A stretch of 60,000 nucleotides of DNA. Origin: Symsagittifera roscoffensis. Its lineage: Eukaryota > Xenacoelomorpha > Acoela > Convolutidae. The stretch spans positions 11,602,027-11,662,026 of the forward strand of contig NC_087068.1 of assembly GCF_963678635.1 (NCBI RefSeq), given 5' to 3'. Numbering within the stretch: the first letter of the stretch is position 1; each line of letters begins with the position of its first letter. The notes beneath the pieces are model-generated. The model had not been told where the DNA came from. It ran no database searches and worked only from the letters and a program-made list of their open reading frames with translations. A program made the translations under genes and the position numbers. This document shows, in pieces, positions 11,855-22,952 of this stretch.

Positions 11855-12440
11855 TCACTGTAAAAATCTTTCGGTATAATTGTCTTCTAGCGGAAAATCT
11901 TTTACAACGTCTAAGCAATCGTCTTTTGTCAGAGATTTGACGGTTTCCATGTAAACTGTTTTAGTTGCAAAGAATGTAGATAGCCACATATATTTATTTG
12001 CTTGGCTGCTGTCTTTGATGTAGAAAGGTCTATCATAAACGAGTCCTGTGTTGCTGAAAGTAAAAGACTCTACCACTTTTTCGAGCGGCAAATCTCCCAC
12101 TTTTGGTTAAAGAAGTCTCGCGTTATGTCGAATGCAAGGCTTGAAATTATGAATTGCTTGTTTGGCCAATGCGAAGCCTAGTGTCCATACCTTTGTCGAC
12201 GGGTGTAGAAAGCACCCTAATGAGCAATTTCTTGATTGGTGATTTAATGGGACTGAGCAACACAAAACTTTTGTCGATATCATATGGTGAATTGGCTAGG
12301 CGTCCTCCTACACGAATTTTGCTGCTCTCATCGCCGAAGTAGGGTGAAAGGCTCAGAAGGCTGCTGTTCCTTGGTATACGTTTCCCTTTCCTGATAAGTT
12401 GAAACTCGGCTAGATGATGCTGCTGACCCAAGCTATACAA
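11855..12440 (-). pseudogene. BEL/Pao integrase, N-terminal and core remnant
   Basis: At 12440-12147 the reading contains IRVGGRLANSPYDIDKSFVL, the region preceding the zinc-binding HHCC. At 12100-11855 GDLPLEKVVESFTFSNTGLV is followed by YDRPFYIK and FFATKTVYMETVKSLT. That corresponds to the integrase core start (GDLP..RV....F...GvDyaGPf) with the strand FaTkavhlE. The expected first catalytic Asp (VDY) is V-Y here. The frame breaks between the two parts. Confidence 0.7.
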
Positions 12441-12859
12441 AACCGTGCGAGCTTCCTAAACTTCCATGGCTGAAAGTTTTTCAGGCTTAGGCAACGGATG
12501 CAGTTCCTCTGAATCGTCGCACCAACACCAGTTTTTGTACCATAACTTTCCCGGGCATAATCGCTTTCTTCTGTCCGCGAACCTGACCTTGTGCCAATGC
12601 CATCCTGAGTATTAAGACCTCCTTCAGCAGTTGTTGCATATGCTACGTTTTGAACTGCAGCTTGAAAATCCAGCCTGGGATGAGGTCTGGAGTTTTTCAC
12701 ACATCTCTTGATGTAGCCAAGATCCTGAAAAATTTCGAAAGCCGTGAAAACCTGGTCAACAGATCTAAGACCAGTTTTCCACTGAGTGGAAGATGTTTTC
12801 CACTGTCACATTGTAAGAGATCCGCTGTCTTCAGTTGTTCTGGTTTCTTGTTGTGTCGT

Positions 12860-13260
12860 CTCCACTGGGATTGATTCTGCTCTCGGCCAGTTGTCCGATG
12901 ACTGTGAGAGCCATGTTGGTCCGTTCCACCAAAGATCATGATATGCTAAAGCTGATGATGAAATTCATCGAGAAGCACAATCAGCGGGGTTGTCTTTCGT
13001 CGGCACAATTTTCCATCCCTCGGCTGGTAGAATTTCTTAATTTTTTGCTACTCGATTAGCAACGAAAGTCTTCCACTTTCGAGGAAATTCTCGTAACCAC
13101 GTAATTGTAACTTGAGAGTCGGTTCAGGCGACAACAGTTGGTATGATAAACCGCTTGTCGCTGATGGCGGCTAGAGTTGCTTCCACTAGTTTCGATCCGA
13201 GAAGTGCTGCACAAAGTTCCATGCGTGGAACACAAATGCATTTAAAAAGCAGTGTAGTGA
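12860..13260 (-). pseudogene. BEL/Pao RNase H region remnant
   Basis: One minus-strand frame reads PRMELCAALLGSKLVEATLA, then TDSQVTITWLREF, WKTFVANRV, and after a stop DNPADCASR. These are the diagnostic RNase H-region motifs of BEL/Pao pol (lPRlELcaA, tDS..v..WL, k.FVaNRv, NPADlaSRG). Just downstream WNGPTWLSQSSDNWPRAE matches the conserved WW.GP.WL...WP segment. Stops interrupt the frame. Confidence 0.7.
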
Positions 13261-13531
13261 TGAACCTGTGTATTGATGAATCCATCATGTAGTTGAATTG
13301 CTGATTCAGTATCTGAAAATCCTGATAGAAGGTTGTCTACGTACATGTCGTTGAGTGTTGCTATACTGAATGAGTCGTCGTCTTTTCTTCAGCAAGCACT
13401 TGAAGAGGTTTGATCGAATGAAAGGCTGAAGAAGCAATTCCATGCGTAACTCTGGTCATTCGGTAATGTCTAATCTATGTGGAATTTTGACTTTTCCGCA
13501 AGATTCGATGATAGTTTCTATCTTCTTCTCC

Positions 13532-13966
13532 TTACAACACCACCTGGCGGTACATTTTCGCAATTTCGGCTGAAAATTTAACCTGATGCATTCGAAAGCG
13601 AATCAGAATGCTGAAGAGGTCTTTTTGAACTGTAGGTCCAAGCATCAGTTTGTCGTTGAGTGATATTCTAAATGTCGTCTTTGCTGATGCGTCGAAAACC
13701 ACTCGAAGTTTTGTTGTCTTGCTTGAATCCTTGAAAACGCAATAATGCGGCGTGTAGAAACAGTTATAGTGCGATCGCACCAACTCTTTGTCTCGAACTT
13801 CCTCCATATGACCAAGGTTAACAAACTCAATGATGAAGTTACTGTACTCCTTGTAGAGCTCAGGGTTCCTTTCCAAACGAAAGAGTAAATTAAGTAGTCG
13901 TCTGCGAGCCTGCTGTGGCGAGTCTCCAATTAGTCCAACTTCTTCTTTGAATGGCAGTTTTACCAC
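13532..13966 (-). pseudogene. pol: BEL/Pao reverse transcriptase, N-terminal half
   Basis: This is the best preserved part of the element, 144 codons open. It carries the family's landmarks in order: LPFKEEVGLIGDSPQQARRR, the Y..FI.E+.N.GH segment, the CVFKDSSKTTKLRVVFDASAK motif (K.RVVFDASA), SLNDKLMLGP, and DLFSILIRFRMHQVKFSAEI followed by KMYRQV. That last motif covers the first catalytic region, where the usual Asp (ADI.KMYRQV) is Glu here (AEI). The catalytic YVDD box is not visible in this frame, and downstream sequence is interrupted. Confidence 0.85.
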
Positions 13967-14370
13967 AAATCGTTCATCTGGCCTGCGTTTAGTTGTTGCT
14001 TTGAAGCTATCCTCACATTTAAGCTCCTCTGGTGTCCACAGTTTTCTTTCTGGAACTTCCTCGATTTCCCAAAAACGTTGTAAATTTCTGTTGCTATCGT
14101 CGCTGACGAGAAACTTCTGTTGTAGTGAAATAAGTAGTTGTTGCTGTTTTTTTTATCCAATTACAAGCCAGCAAAAAGCTGAGAGTCGATAATAAATTGA
14201 AATTGTCTGTTCCTTGATCCTGTTGTTTCTAATCGTCAGATCCTCGTAGTGTGCTGCTCCAGGGATCATGCCAATTTCCTGTGGATTGTTGCATCCGGGA
14301 TCGGCCAATTGTACTTCCTTCGCTAATGTCCAATTGTCGATGTTGATTTATCTCGAAAGCAAATTGTTGG

Positions 14371-14613
14371 TTAGCCTCTGAAAAAATGATGCTGTTTTTG
14401 AGATTGGTTCCGTGTCTGAGGGCCGGATGAGTAGATTAACTTGTCCCTTGTTATCGAAGATAATTTTCCCCAACGTTGAACAGCTGCTTCTCTTATCAGA
14501 CTGGTCTGTGATGATGAATCCAGTACTCTTCGAACATGAAATATATCTCCTTTGATTTCGAGTGGAATGATGGCAGTTTGTAGAAAAATTTCGTCCTGAG
14601 ATTTTTTCATCAA
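14371..14613 (-). pseudogene. BEL/Pao aspartic protease remnant
   Basis: The reading contains LQTAIIPLEIKGDIFHVRRV followed by LDSSSQTSLIREAAVQRWG. This aligns by eye with the retropepsin active-site region of BEL/Pao elements (LLDSGSQ followed by an (F/L)I..A..L pattern). The glycine after the catalytic Asp-Ser is replaced by Ser (DSSSQ instead of DSGSQ). It sits between gag and RT as expected. Flanking sequence is frameshifted. Confidence 0.65.
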
Positions 14614-14689
14614 TTGCTGCTCCGGTAAACTTTGTCACCTGTCTTCACTTTTGCTGATGTCTGCTGTGTTGCTGTTTGTGTTTTTTTTT

Positions 14690-15330
14690 ACAATTTTTTC
14701 TGCTCACGATGAAGAAGAGTCCACATTCTTTGCATCAAGATCCAGAACAATCTTCATTTTGATTTCCTGGTCTAAAATAGTTAAAGCACAGCTGTTTTAC
14801 TTTGATCAGTTGAGATCTGTCGTTGACTGACAGGTTTTTGAAGATGTCGCATCTGTAGATCCGATGGTTTTTTTGCATTGGTCCTTGTCTGGTAAAACTA
14901 GATCTGTCTGAAGCGTCTTTGGTGTCATGTTATTTCCTTTCCTGTCGAGCTGTTAATTACCAATGGATGTCGATCGCAAAGATGATGTTTCAAGAGCTTG
15001 GCATCTTTCTTCGAGAAATTACCTGAGCTGGTCGTAACGCTGAGGTTCTCTTCCTGGTGTAGAAATTTCCCAAGCTTTCTGTGTTTCAATGGGAAGTCGT
15101 TCCGTCAGAAGGTCAACAAAAAAAAATCCTGTTGATCCACTGGTTGTCCATGGTTAAGCAAAGCGAGTCGGTGTTCCTCTGTTTTTTCCATGAGAGTTCG
15201 CAGATCTTTGGAGTTTTCTGCTCTCAACGAACGATGTTTGAAGGTTTCGTGCAAATGTGATCGCAAAATCAAGCGTTTGTTGTCGTATCGGTTCTCCAGA
15301 ATGTCATTGACGAGTCAAAACTGTCATGCG
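14690..15330 (-). pseudogene. gag: BEL/Pao gag remnant
   Basis: The minus-strand reading begins near 15320 with VNDILENRYDNKRLILRSHL and continues through LRTLMEKTEEHRLALLNHG, LLTERLPIETQKAW and FLEERCQALE. This is the pattern typical of BEL/Pao gag polyproteins. Near 14800-14720 a degraded zinc-knuckle pair is visible (CFNYFRPGNQNEDC, then CKECG), with one expected Cys changed to Tyr and one expected His changed to Asn. An in-frame stop sits just before FLEERC and another before CKECG. The gene is dead. Confidence 0.7.
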
Positions 15331-15399
15331 TAATCGTTATGGAATCACTGAAGTAAAAGGTATATTTAACGGTTGCACTTCAGTTATTATCAAAAAAAG

Positions 15400-16840
15400 T
15401 CTAGTACTGATTCCTCGGACAACTTCCGGAGTCTACCAGTGGTTAATCAACCTTCAGTTTCTCTGAAATCTTGGCGAAGTTGAATATGGGGGGCCTAAGT
15501 TGTCCGGATACCTGACCACCAACTAGCTACTATCCTAAAATTTTAGTAAAAATTACTGTTATCCTATCAAATTTAGCCAGTGGACATAGCCTATCAAATT
15601 TAGCCAGTTTATGTTGACATATTCCAATTCTAAGAACATGAAGGCAAGACAGTTTAAGGATTCAAATTCTATTAAATCTTCCAAAATAGTCAACTTTCTG
15701 TGACATAATTAAGCTTTGTTCATATCTTAACCATTTACTGTTTCAAATCACCTTCTTACAAAAACTCTCAGCATTCTCGAAATTAAACATTTCAAAAGAT
15801 TTCAAGACGGATCAGAAGTTGTTTTCAACAACAAAAATTTAGAATTTTTTTTCACGAGTAATGAACGTAGGGAGTACTCTAATATAGGTCTTGCTGATTT
15901 TTTGTGTTTTACTTTTTTTTCATAAAAGTTTTACAATTTGTTCACGCTCAATCATTTTCTTATTTTCACGGTTCTAAATATAATATCAACATCACTTATT
16001 TCACCATCTACTGGAAAGTAATTGGTTAAATTGGTTCTAAATAAAATCTCAACATTACTTATTTAACCATCTACTGTAATTGGTTAAATTGAGTAGTTGA
16101 AAACATTTCGTTTCTCCATGCAAATTTTTAAAAACTAAGTACAAATTTAGGAGCGGGGAGGTGGTTTAGGAACTTAGACAAAAGTAAATTAGACGATCAG
16201 AAAAAAACTGAATTGAGACAATAACTTGCGTGCAAATCGCGTGAATTTTGTTTATACACTTAAATTTACTGTAAATTCCGTTTCTTTACGGTCCTCTAAT
16301 TTGCTTGTCGTCTAATTTTTTAGGCCCCGTGAGCTGGTGAAAAGAAAAAGGTTAAAAACAAAAAACTTATCTCACCGGAACTTCATAATGCATCGAAACA
16401 ACATTAAGTTTATCGCATTCCATCAAAATCCGAAAACTAAAACCAAAATAATAACAAGGATAGGCAGTTACTGTGCAAGTAGCACAGAATGTTCCGACCA
16501 CAGTCTTACAAAAATACAACACATTCTGTGTCGGTTTTTCAGCATGCTGGGATAAAAAGATCTGAACGAAAAGAAAGAACTTTGAATGTCATATTAAAAA
16601 GGCAATTCGGAAATTAGTTTTTGACACGAGGCGAAGAAAAAAAAATAAGAACGATAGCGCTACTGAGAAAAACGGAATCAGTAAAACTTTGAGCCTTCAT
16701 AATTGCTAAAGGATGCAATCCAATTATGAAAAATTACCAGTACCAGTCAGTTTGATAAAAAATACCAACTATCAAGCCTAAGCTTATCGATCTGACGCAT
16801 TTTAACTAGTATACAAAAAATTTCGTTAGAAACATCCGAC
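15400..16840. other. Noncoding; short repeats
   Basis: No gene. Visible structures are an inverted repeat CGGACAACTT (15417) / AAGTTGTCCG (~15499), a duplicated TATCAAATTTAGCCAGT at ~15567 and ~15591, a fragment of dispersed repeat family D at ~15860-15960, and a tandem duplication of ~57 bp at ~15970-16095 (TCTAAATA(T/A)AAT.TCAACAT.ACTTATTT). A 72-codon open frame at 16337-16555 has no recognisable features. Confidence 0.5.
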
Positions 16841-16847
16841 CCTACCC

Positions 16848-16915
16848 AGGTTCGAACCCTCTATTTTGTTGCAGGTCTCTTTTCCTGCCTCTACGCTACA
16901 AATCCATGATACCTT
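16848..16915 (-). ncRNA. tRNA-like relic (decayed tRNA or SINE head)
   Basis: On the minus strand a B-box-like GGGTTCGAACC is preceded ~45 nt upstream by an A-box-like TGTAGCGTAGAGG. Between them GCAGG/CCTGC can pair as an anticodon-like stem. The T-arm pairs poorly and I cannot close an acceptor stem, so this is not a functional tRNA by eye. It fits a tRNA-derived SINE head or pseudo-tRNA. Confidence 0.35.
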
Positions 16916-16949
16916 GAAGATAAAATGCTATTTGCAATATGATAGTTTG

Positions 16950-17220
16950 TGTTACTAAAATGAACACTAATACTTGGGTTCGTTTTTGCTAAAATATTTA
17001 GCTTGGAAAAAACAAAAAGAGTTCATACTATCACACAAGTGAACACTACTATTTGCGAACACTAATTCGAAACTAATTTTTGCAATGAACATTAATATGA
17101 ACACTAATATTTGCGATTTAGGTGGGACACAAATATTTGAACACTAAATTGAACTCTAAAATTTGCAATTTAGGTTGGAAAAAAACAAAGAGAGTTCAAA
17201 GTATTACACAAGTTTTGCTT
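16950..17220. repeat. Short tandem-like repeats GAACACTAATATTTGCGA
   Basis: Variants of GAACACTAATATTTGCGA occur several times. A longer block (TTGGAAAAAACAAAAAGAGTTCATACTATCACACAAGT near 17003 versus its relative near 17175) repeats at ~170 bp. No coding potential. Confidence 0.5.
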
Positions 17221-17989
17221 GTGTAGAAAAAATTGACTGGGAAAACGAAAAAATTGCAAAAAAAAGAATTCAGGAAAATTAAAAAAAAAGTCAAGAAAAA
17301 AAAATTTTGCAGGAATTTTTGGAACTTTTAACCTTTGTTTACAAAATGGCGCTAAAAGCTTTCAGAAATTATTTTTATTTGAATACAACTAAGTTTTTAC
17401 GGCTTAAAGTAAGCTTAAATAGGCTATTGTAAGCCTACACACGGGTACACACTCACACCATATTAGCTCGAAATTAGATCAAAAATCATGACGTATAAAA
17501 AATTAGTTCAACATTCGCAGAGCCCTCGCTTGAGCGGACAGTGATGGATACCAAGACTGCTTAAAACGACCCAAATGAAAATTCCATTTTTTGAGAAATT
17601 AGTGGGTCAGTTTTAATTTTAACATTTAAAAAATAATAATAATTTTCCTTTTGTTAATCATTACATTCTTCGAAATTATATGAATATCTACTTGTTTTAG
17701 AAGCCTTGTGAAAAAAACAAAGCGCTTGAAGAAAGTTTTCCGAAAAGATGCGGAACCGCAAATAAAAAAAACAAGATGAAAAAACACTTAGAAAAATTGC
17801 AAGTCGCATTTTCATATGCTTTTAAAACTCACTTATGACTTTGACAAAAGATCCGATAAGCGAAATAATAACGTTTTTCGGTTTTTTGAAAATCCCTCTC
17901 TCGCTTTTAATAACAAAGCGGTTTGATTCTCGTCTAACATCGCGTTGATAAAACCAATTAAAACTTTGCCTTGCGTTATACAAGACCCT

Positions 17990-18052
17990 TGCTATATTGT
18001 CCCGGCCCTATATTGTCCCGGCCCTATATTGTCCCGGTCCTATTGTCCCACG
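17990..18052. repeat. 16-bp tandem repeat CTATATTGTCCCGGCC
   Basis: About three and a half copies of CTATATTGTCCCGGCC follow each other, with minor changes in the last copies (GGTCC, then TATTGTCCCACGCC). Small minisatellite. Confidence 0.8.
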
Positions 18053-18423
18053 CCACTAGAAAACTTTCAAAACTTGCCGTATTATCGAGAAAAACCGCTT
18101 TGAAATTATTTTAGTTTTGGTCTAACTTTGAACCAGTAAAGCAATCGGATGAGTAATTTTCGCTATAAAAATTGATTTTTTTAAATTAAACACTTGATTT
18201 TAGTGAGCGAACTAATTTTGAAAGCTTAGTTTAGAGCTTCTTCAGGAATGACAATTTTCTGAATAAAAATCGAAAAAAATTTTGTGCAAAAATTGGACAT
18301 TTTTTCATTTGTTATTTCTTTTTTCAAGACAACTGTTTGCAATTTTACAGGTTTTATTTGTTTTTTTTATCATACCATGACCATAAAAAAACTAATTTGA
18401 AAAAAAAGTAGTCTTTTTAGAGT

Positions 18424-18750
18424 CTTGAACGTAGCAAATGTCTTGGTGATTTTTTTTGTTGCTTGTTTTGATGTTTCTTCAGGAAAAAAAAAAACATTCA
18501 AGTTTGTTCACGCTCAAATTTGATTTTTTGTTGTTTTAGTTTTGATTTTTCAAATTCAGTTGATTTCTTTTGTTGAAAGGAAGGCAAACTCCACTATCGA
18601 ACAGCAAAAGTGTACAGGTCACTAAAATTGTGATCGCCACCTCTTATTTTGAAACTGGATTCTAATAATTAGATTTCCCGGAATGAAAAAGCGGAATGAA
18701 AAATGTTTTTTTTAGTGACTCAGTTTTCTCAAAACGAGGTAATTTTATCA
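18424..18750 (+). repeat. Dispersed repeat family D, copy 2
   Basis: Contains TTGAACGTAGCAAATGTCTTGG, then GGCAAACTCCACTATCGAACAGCAAAAG and TTTTGAAACTGGATTCTAATAATTAGATTTCCCGG, then CTCAGTTTTCTC. This is the same order as the copy at 9681. No open frame conserved between copies. Confidence 0.5.
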
Positions 18751-19049
18751 AAAGATCATAGCGAAATAGAAAAAAGTCACAAAAAACTTAAAATACTTCT
18801 TGTTTCAATAAAAAAATTCTTTTGAGTTTCCCAGCAAAAAAAATAAATAACGTCTGTGTTCCAGTTTTTTTTCTGAGTGGGATACTTTTAAGAAAAAAGT
18901 GCCCGTCATAAATCAAACTTGGATTCAAAGAACGTGATTAATTTTTCTTCAAAATCAAAAGATGAAAAAAGCTTAGAAAATTTCAAGCCACTTTTCTAGC
19001 TGATTCTAGTATAATCATTGACGATATGTTTGCTTTGTTCAAAAATCAC

Positions 19050-19650
19050 TGAACGTAACGAAAATTCTTGTATATTTCTTGGGGAATTTTTTGTTCATTT
19101 TTTTCAGGTGCGTTCATTCATGTCTGGGCTTTTATGTATGATTTCAGTTATCAATGCGCTTTTTGATATCAATTCAAACTCATCGGCTAAACTTTCTCCA
19201 ATTACGAATGTGGAATTGCTTCGCAATTAAAAACGTGAACAACTTCTAGTTTCAAAAGTGCATTCAATCTTATAACTTCCCAATGGAATCCAAACATTAT
19301 TTAATCGTTCAATTTTTAAGAGTAATGAACGTAGTGAAGACTCTAATATGGTACTTACTGTTTTTTTTCTGAAAAGTCTCTAATAGTTTATGAATTCACT
19401 TAGGTGTAAATGCACTTTTTGGATTCAATTGAATATCATCTGAAAGTGACGTAAATAGCACTCTCCAAAAATAAACGTTGAAAATGCGCTAAAAAACGTG
19501 AACGATTACTAGTTTTGAAAGTGGAACTTAAATTTTTTGGTTTCCAGCGAAACTTTTTTTTCCTTTTGATCCAGTTTTCTCTAGTTGGGTTTTTGTTATC
19601 AAAAAAGCGCCGATCACAAATTGTTCTAGAAATTCAAAGAGCTTTTAGGG
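19050..19650 (+). repeat. Dispersed repeat family D, copies 3 and 4 in tandem
   Basis: Two adjacent copies start at ~19050 (GAACGTAACGAAAATTCTTGTATATTTCTTGG) and ~19322 (GTAATGAACGTAGTGAAGACTCTAATATGG). Each is followed by an AAACGTGAAC....CTAGTTT(C/T) block. The second copy continues into TTGATCCAGTTTTCTCTAGTTGGG, matching the copy at 9681. Confidence 0.5.
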
Positions 19651-20089
19651 CATCTATTTTTTCTTTGAAGTTTGAAATTTGATATTTTTTCAAGAAAATC
19701 AGTGTTTACTTGCGTTCTTACTCTTTTCCATCACCGATTGGCTATGTCCTCAAATTGAGATATTGCTATCAAAAAAGCGTTCATGATTAACTCGTCTTAA
19801 AAATCGAGTTTCAGGCCAAAAAAGTTTTATGTGTTTCGAAAATTGGAATTTTGAAAAATTAAAGTTTTATATAAAAAAAGGATTGCGAATGCATGGGATC
19901 GGTTTTTTTAATGATTCATTTTTATCTACTTTTTGAAACACATTGGAAAAAATTTAAATTTTCTCAATAACTAATCTACAGATTTGCAAAAAAACTGGTA
20001 CCAATGAGATGTTCACGCACTTCCATTGGTCTTGTGTATCTGCATACTCACCTAATCTCTTTTTACTTTATCTCACTTTCTACAGCCTC
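19651..20089. other. Noncoding region
   Basis: No gene or clear structure apart from homopolymer-rich sequence and weak resemblance to the neighbouring repeat families. Confidence 0.5.
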
Positions 20090-20700
20090 CGAAAAATTTT
20101 GTGGTGGGAGTTTATGACCCATACATTGGATTGCTTACATTTTCTCAAAAGTAACCCTCCCAAATCTGAAATTTTGGTTTTAATGGATAGAACAGGCTGT
20201 GGCAAGCTCCCCTAATTTAACGGCTCCCCTCAAATTTTTTAACACAAAAAGTTATGGCCCTCAAAAAAGTCTCAAAAGAATCAATTGACAATTTTTTAAA
20301 ACTTTTCGTTTTTTTTTTTCGAAAAGTACCATCCCAATTCTGATTTCTTAGATTTAAAAAAAACGACTGGTGGGAAGCTCTCTGGCATAAGCGGTTTTCA
20401 CAAAAAAGTTTTGGACCTTAAAAAAGTCTCAAAAAAAATCATTTTTTCTAGTTTTTGACCATTTTTGAGTTATTTACTGTCCTAAATTTGAGTTTTTATT
20501 TTAAAAAAATTCGGCTTGTGGGAAAATTTTTTTCCTTTTAAAAAAGGTCAGCTTGTGGGAAACGTCTGGTGGGAAATTTCCACACAAAAAATTAAGACCC
20601 ACAAAATTTTTGACTTTTTGACCGTTCTTAGAATCTTTTTGTCTTTTCTCGAAAACTACCCCTCCAATGCATAGTTTTTGAGTTCAAAAAGTAGGTAGAA
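20090..20700. repeat. Degenerate tandem repeat, period ~150-180 bp, about four units
   Basis: The block AAAAGTA(A)CC(A/C)TCCCAAATCTGA.TTTTTGG recurs near 20150, 20325, 20465 and 20645. Each is followed by variants of GGCTTGTGGGAAGCTC, CACAAAAAGTTATGGCCCTCAAAAAAGTCTC and a T-rich stretch. Strongly diverged; no coding capacity. Confidence 0.5.
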
Positions 20701-21541
20701 CGAGTTACGAGAAGTCCTTTGCATAAGAGGTAACACGGCTAAATTTTTTACGCGCCCCATCAATTGCAATTGTATTGTGCTTTGCTTGACGGGGTAAAAA
20801 AAGAAAATGCATTCGTTATTGTTCATCTAACAATTAATACTTTGCTTGGTTATGTTTTGGCTTGAAGGTTGTTTTCTGTTGCCACATGTCTCCTAACAAC
20901 AATTTTTTTGAAGAGTTTCAATTTTTTATTTTTCAGAAAACTTTTCCAAAAAAATTGAAGAAAAAAAATATATCTTTTCCCAAATTTTTCCCTGACAGCT
21001 TTTTTGTAGGTAGAATTCCGCGCATCAATAGAACCTACCACGCAGAGGAAGAAGTTCGCCTCAACTCAATAGCGGCAGATTGGTTAAAAACAACTCCAAT
21101 ACTATAAAGACTAAAAAGAAACTTTGAAACTTTTGCAAAATAGAAAAGGTAATTTAAACAATTCTTGTTAATAAAAAACGAAGAACAAAAAGTTTGTATT
21201 TTTTGCTAGCCAGAAAATTTTTTTCTACAGGGCGGCAATTTTTTTTGTCATATTTCCTTTTGTTTGAAGGTTCCCTGCCCAGATATTTTTCCACAAAAAG
21301 TAACTCGGAAAAAATCTTGATTTTTTTGAAAGTTGACTTCCTAAATCGAACTAAAAAAAATCACTCCTAGTTATTTTTTAAGAGAACTAGCTAAGGTTTT
21401 TGGTGAAGCCCAGTGATTGAAATTACTGATTTCCTTCCGCATCAGTACAAATCCCGATCAGAATTGTTTCCCTGCGTTCATTGACTCCTTTCCAATTGTC
21501 TGTTGGCTATGTTTTAAAGTCAACTTTTGCATGGCATTATT
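20701..21541. other. Noncoding region; possible terminal-exon-like frame at 21010-21107
   Basis: A TTTTTGTAG acceptor-like site precedes a short frame reading RIPRINRTYHAEEEVRLNSI and a short tail before a stop at 21105-21107. The segment is less A+T-rich than its surroundings, but there is no partner exon or homology, so I do not call a gene. The rest is featureless. Confidence 0.3.
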
Positions 21542-22068
21542 GTTCCGAATTTCGATCCGAAAGTAACGGAATATTTGAGCTCGGGGTGGGTTTTTTCTTC
21601 AGACAAATTTCGACTTTTTAACTAGCCATTTTTGACGGAATTTTTTTTATATCATTCGAAAAGTATTGTTGTCCTGAGCTCAAATTTGAAAAGATATTTC
21701 ACCTGTGATCACTTTTTGTAAAGTTATGGGGGTTTAAAGATTGCCATGTTGGCCAATTTGGGACAATTAACGCGCGATATATTTCGCCCTACTAACGCGT
21801 AAGCGGAGAGTCAATCCGTCTAAGAAATCGTTCCAAATTGGTTTACCGAAGCATATTTGCCATAATTGATTTAATACAAGTAGCGAAATCTATCCTTTTG
21901 TACTTTATATGGTGTTGGGGGATGATTTTCATTAAAAAAGTTCAAAATTTAGGGAAAAAAATTTTCATTTTGTTTTATTACTTTTAATTTTTTAATGTTA
22001 TTACTGCTCCATAAATGTTAATGGGCAGTCGGAAAATTCAGGGCTTCGCCCTGATACGAGCAGTCTTG
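21542..22068 (+). mobile_element. Helitron2/Helentron-like short element, copy C (full length)
   Basis: Starts GTTCCGAATTTCGATCCGAA and ends GAGCAGTCTTG, with TT on both sides. It keeps the sub-terminal AGTCGGAA, the perfect CAGGGC-ttc-GCCCTG hairpin and the inner GCGCGATATATTTCGCCC segment. The left breakpoint of the 7 kb duplication lies inside it, near 21657. Confidence 0.75.
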
Positions 22069-22952
22069 TTTTGTTTTTACGCATTTTTTCTTTGCTGCTG
22101 TTTGTTTTTAAAAGTGCTGCTTTGCCTCTGTGTATAACCTTTGACAACCAACTGAGCTACAGTTCGGCGTTGGGCAATCAACGTTGAACTGCATTCGTTA
22201 GTGTTCATCTTACAATTGATACTTACCTTGATTATCAATGATCTATTAATCGGTAGACAAATTTTCACTTAGAATTTGAAAATTACGAAAAATACAAAGC
22301 GTGTTTTGCCGTCTTTCTTTTTTCAATCCCACGCGGTAGAGAGCTACAAAACTTTTTTCGAATTTCACAATTTTACAATAATGTGAGTCTTTTGTGCAGC
22401 TAGCATAAAAATCGACTGGTTTTTTTGTGATTAATTATATGTCAAAAGTAAAAAAAAAGTCAGTAAGTAAAAAGTCTCAAGAAACAAGAATAGCCTCTAT
22501 TTTCCAAAAAGAATGCAGTTTTTTTGAATTCCCAGCGGAATAAACAGTTCTTCTATTTACCAAATTTTCTCTGAATAGTTTCTTCAAAGTGTTTTTTTTC
22601 TGCTAAGCTCGAAACTTTCACAAAATTTTCTGAAAACTTTCATTCACTTCTTCATTGGTTTCCTTGCTCTTTTATAGTTTTCTATTTTCTGTTGGTTCTG
22701 TTTAAGAGTCATGCAATATTTTATGCAGTCAAATGAACGCTTTTGTCCAGCATGAACGCTTTTGTCCAGCATGAAGTTGTCCAGCTGAAGTTTTTCAAAA
22801 ATTATTATGGAAATTATTATTATTTCATTGGTTTTTTTTCCGGAAGTCAAAATTAAAGTGTTTTTGAAAAAGTTCGAACAATTCAGAAAATTCTTTTTTA
22901 AAAATACAGCTTTTTTTAAACCTCAGAGAAGGACAAGGCATGTCATTTATCT

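Larger units (their letters stand above)
11100..15350 (-). mobile_element. Decayed BEL/Pao LTR retrotransposon, internal region
   Basis: Reading down the minus strand, recognisable pieces appear in the canonical BEL/Pao order: gag with zinc-knuckle remnant, aspartic protease, reverse transcriptase, RNase H, and integrase with its C-terminal domain. Stops and frameshifts interrupt every domain, so it cannot encode a working polyprotein. I could not find a convincing pair of LTRs: the proposed host exon at 10958 lies directly beyond the 3' end of pol, and only a short weak resemblance (10831-10955 versus 15612-15705) links the flanks. The element is antisense to, and inside, the proposed host intron. 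Confidence 0.85.

Noticed and set aside
15540-15700. Sequence resembling 10831-10955 as an LTR of the BEL/Pao element
   Set aside because: Similarity is short and interrupted, and no matching ends or target duplication are seen; kept only as a check under findings.
22130-22170. TGTAGCTCAGTTGGTTGT on the minus strand (also at 29193-29233), a perfect tRNA A-box look-alike
   Set aside because: No B box (GGTTCRANTCC) follows at the right distance and no cloverleaf can be drawn, so it is not a tRNA gene.
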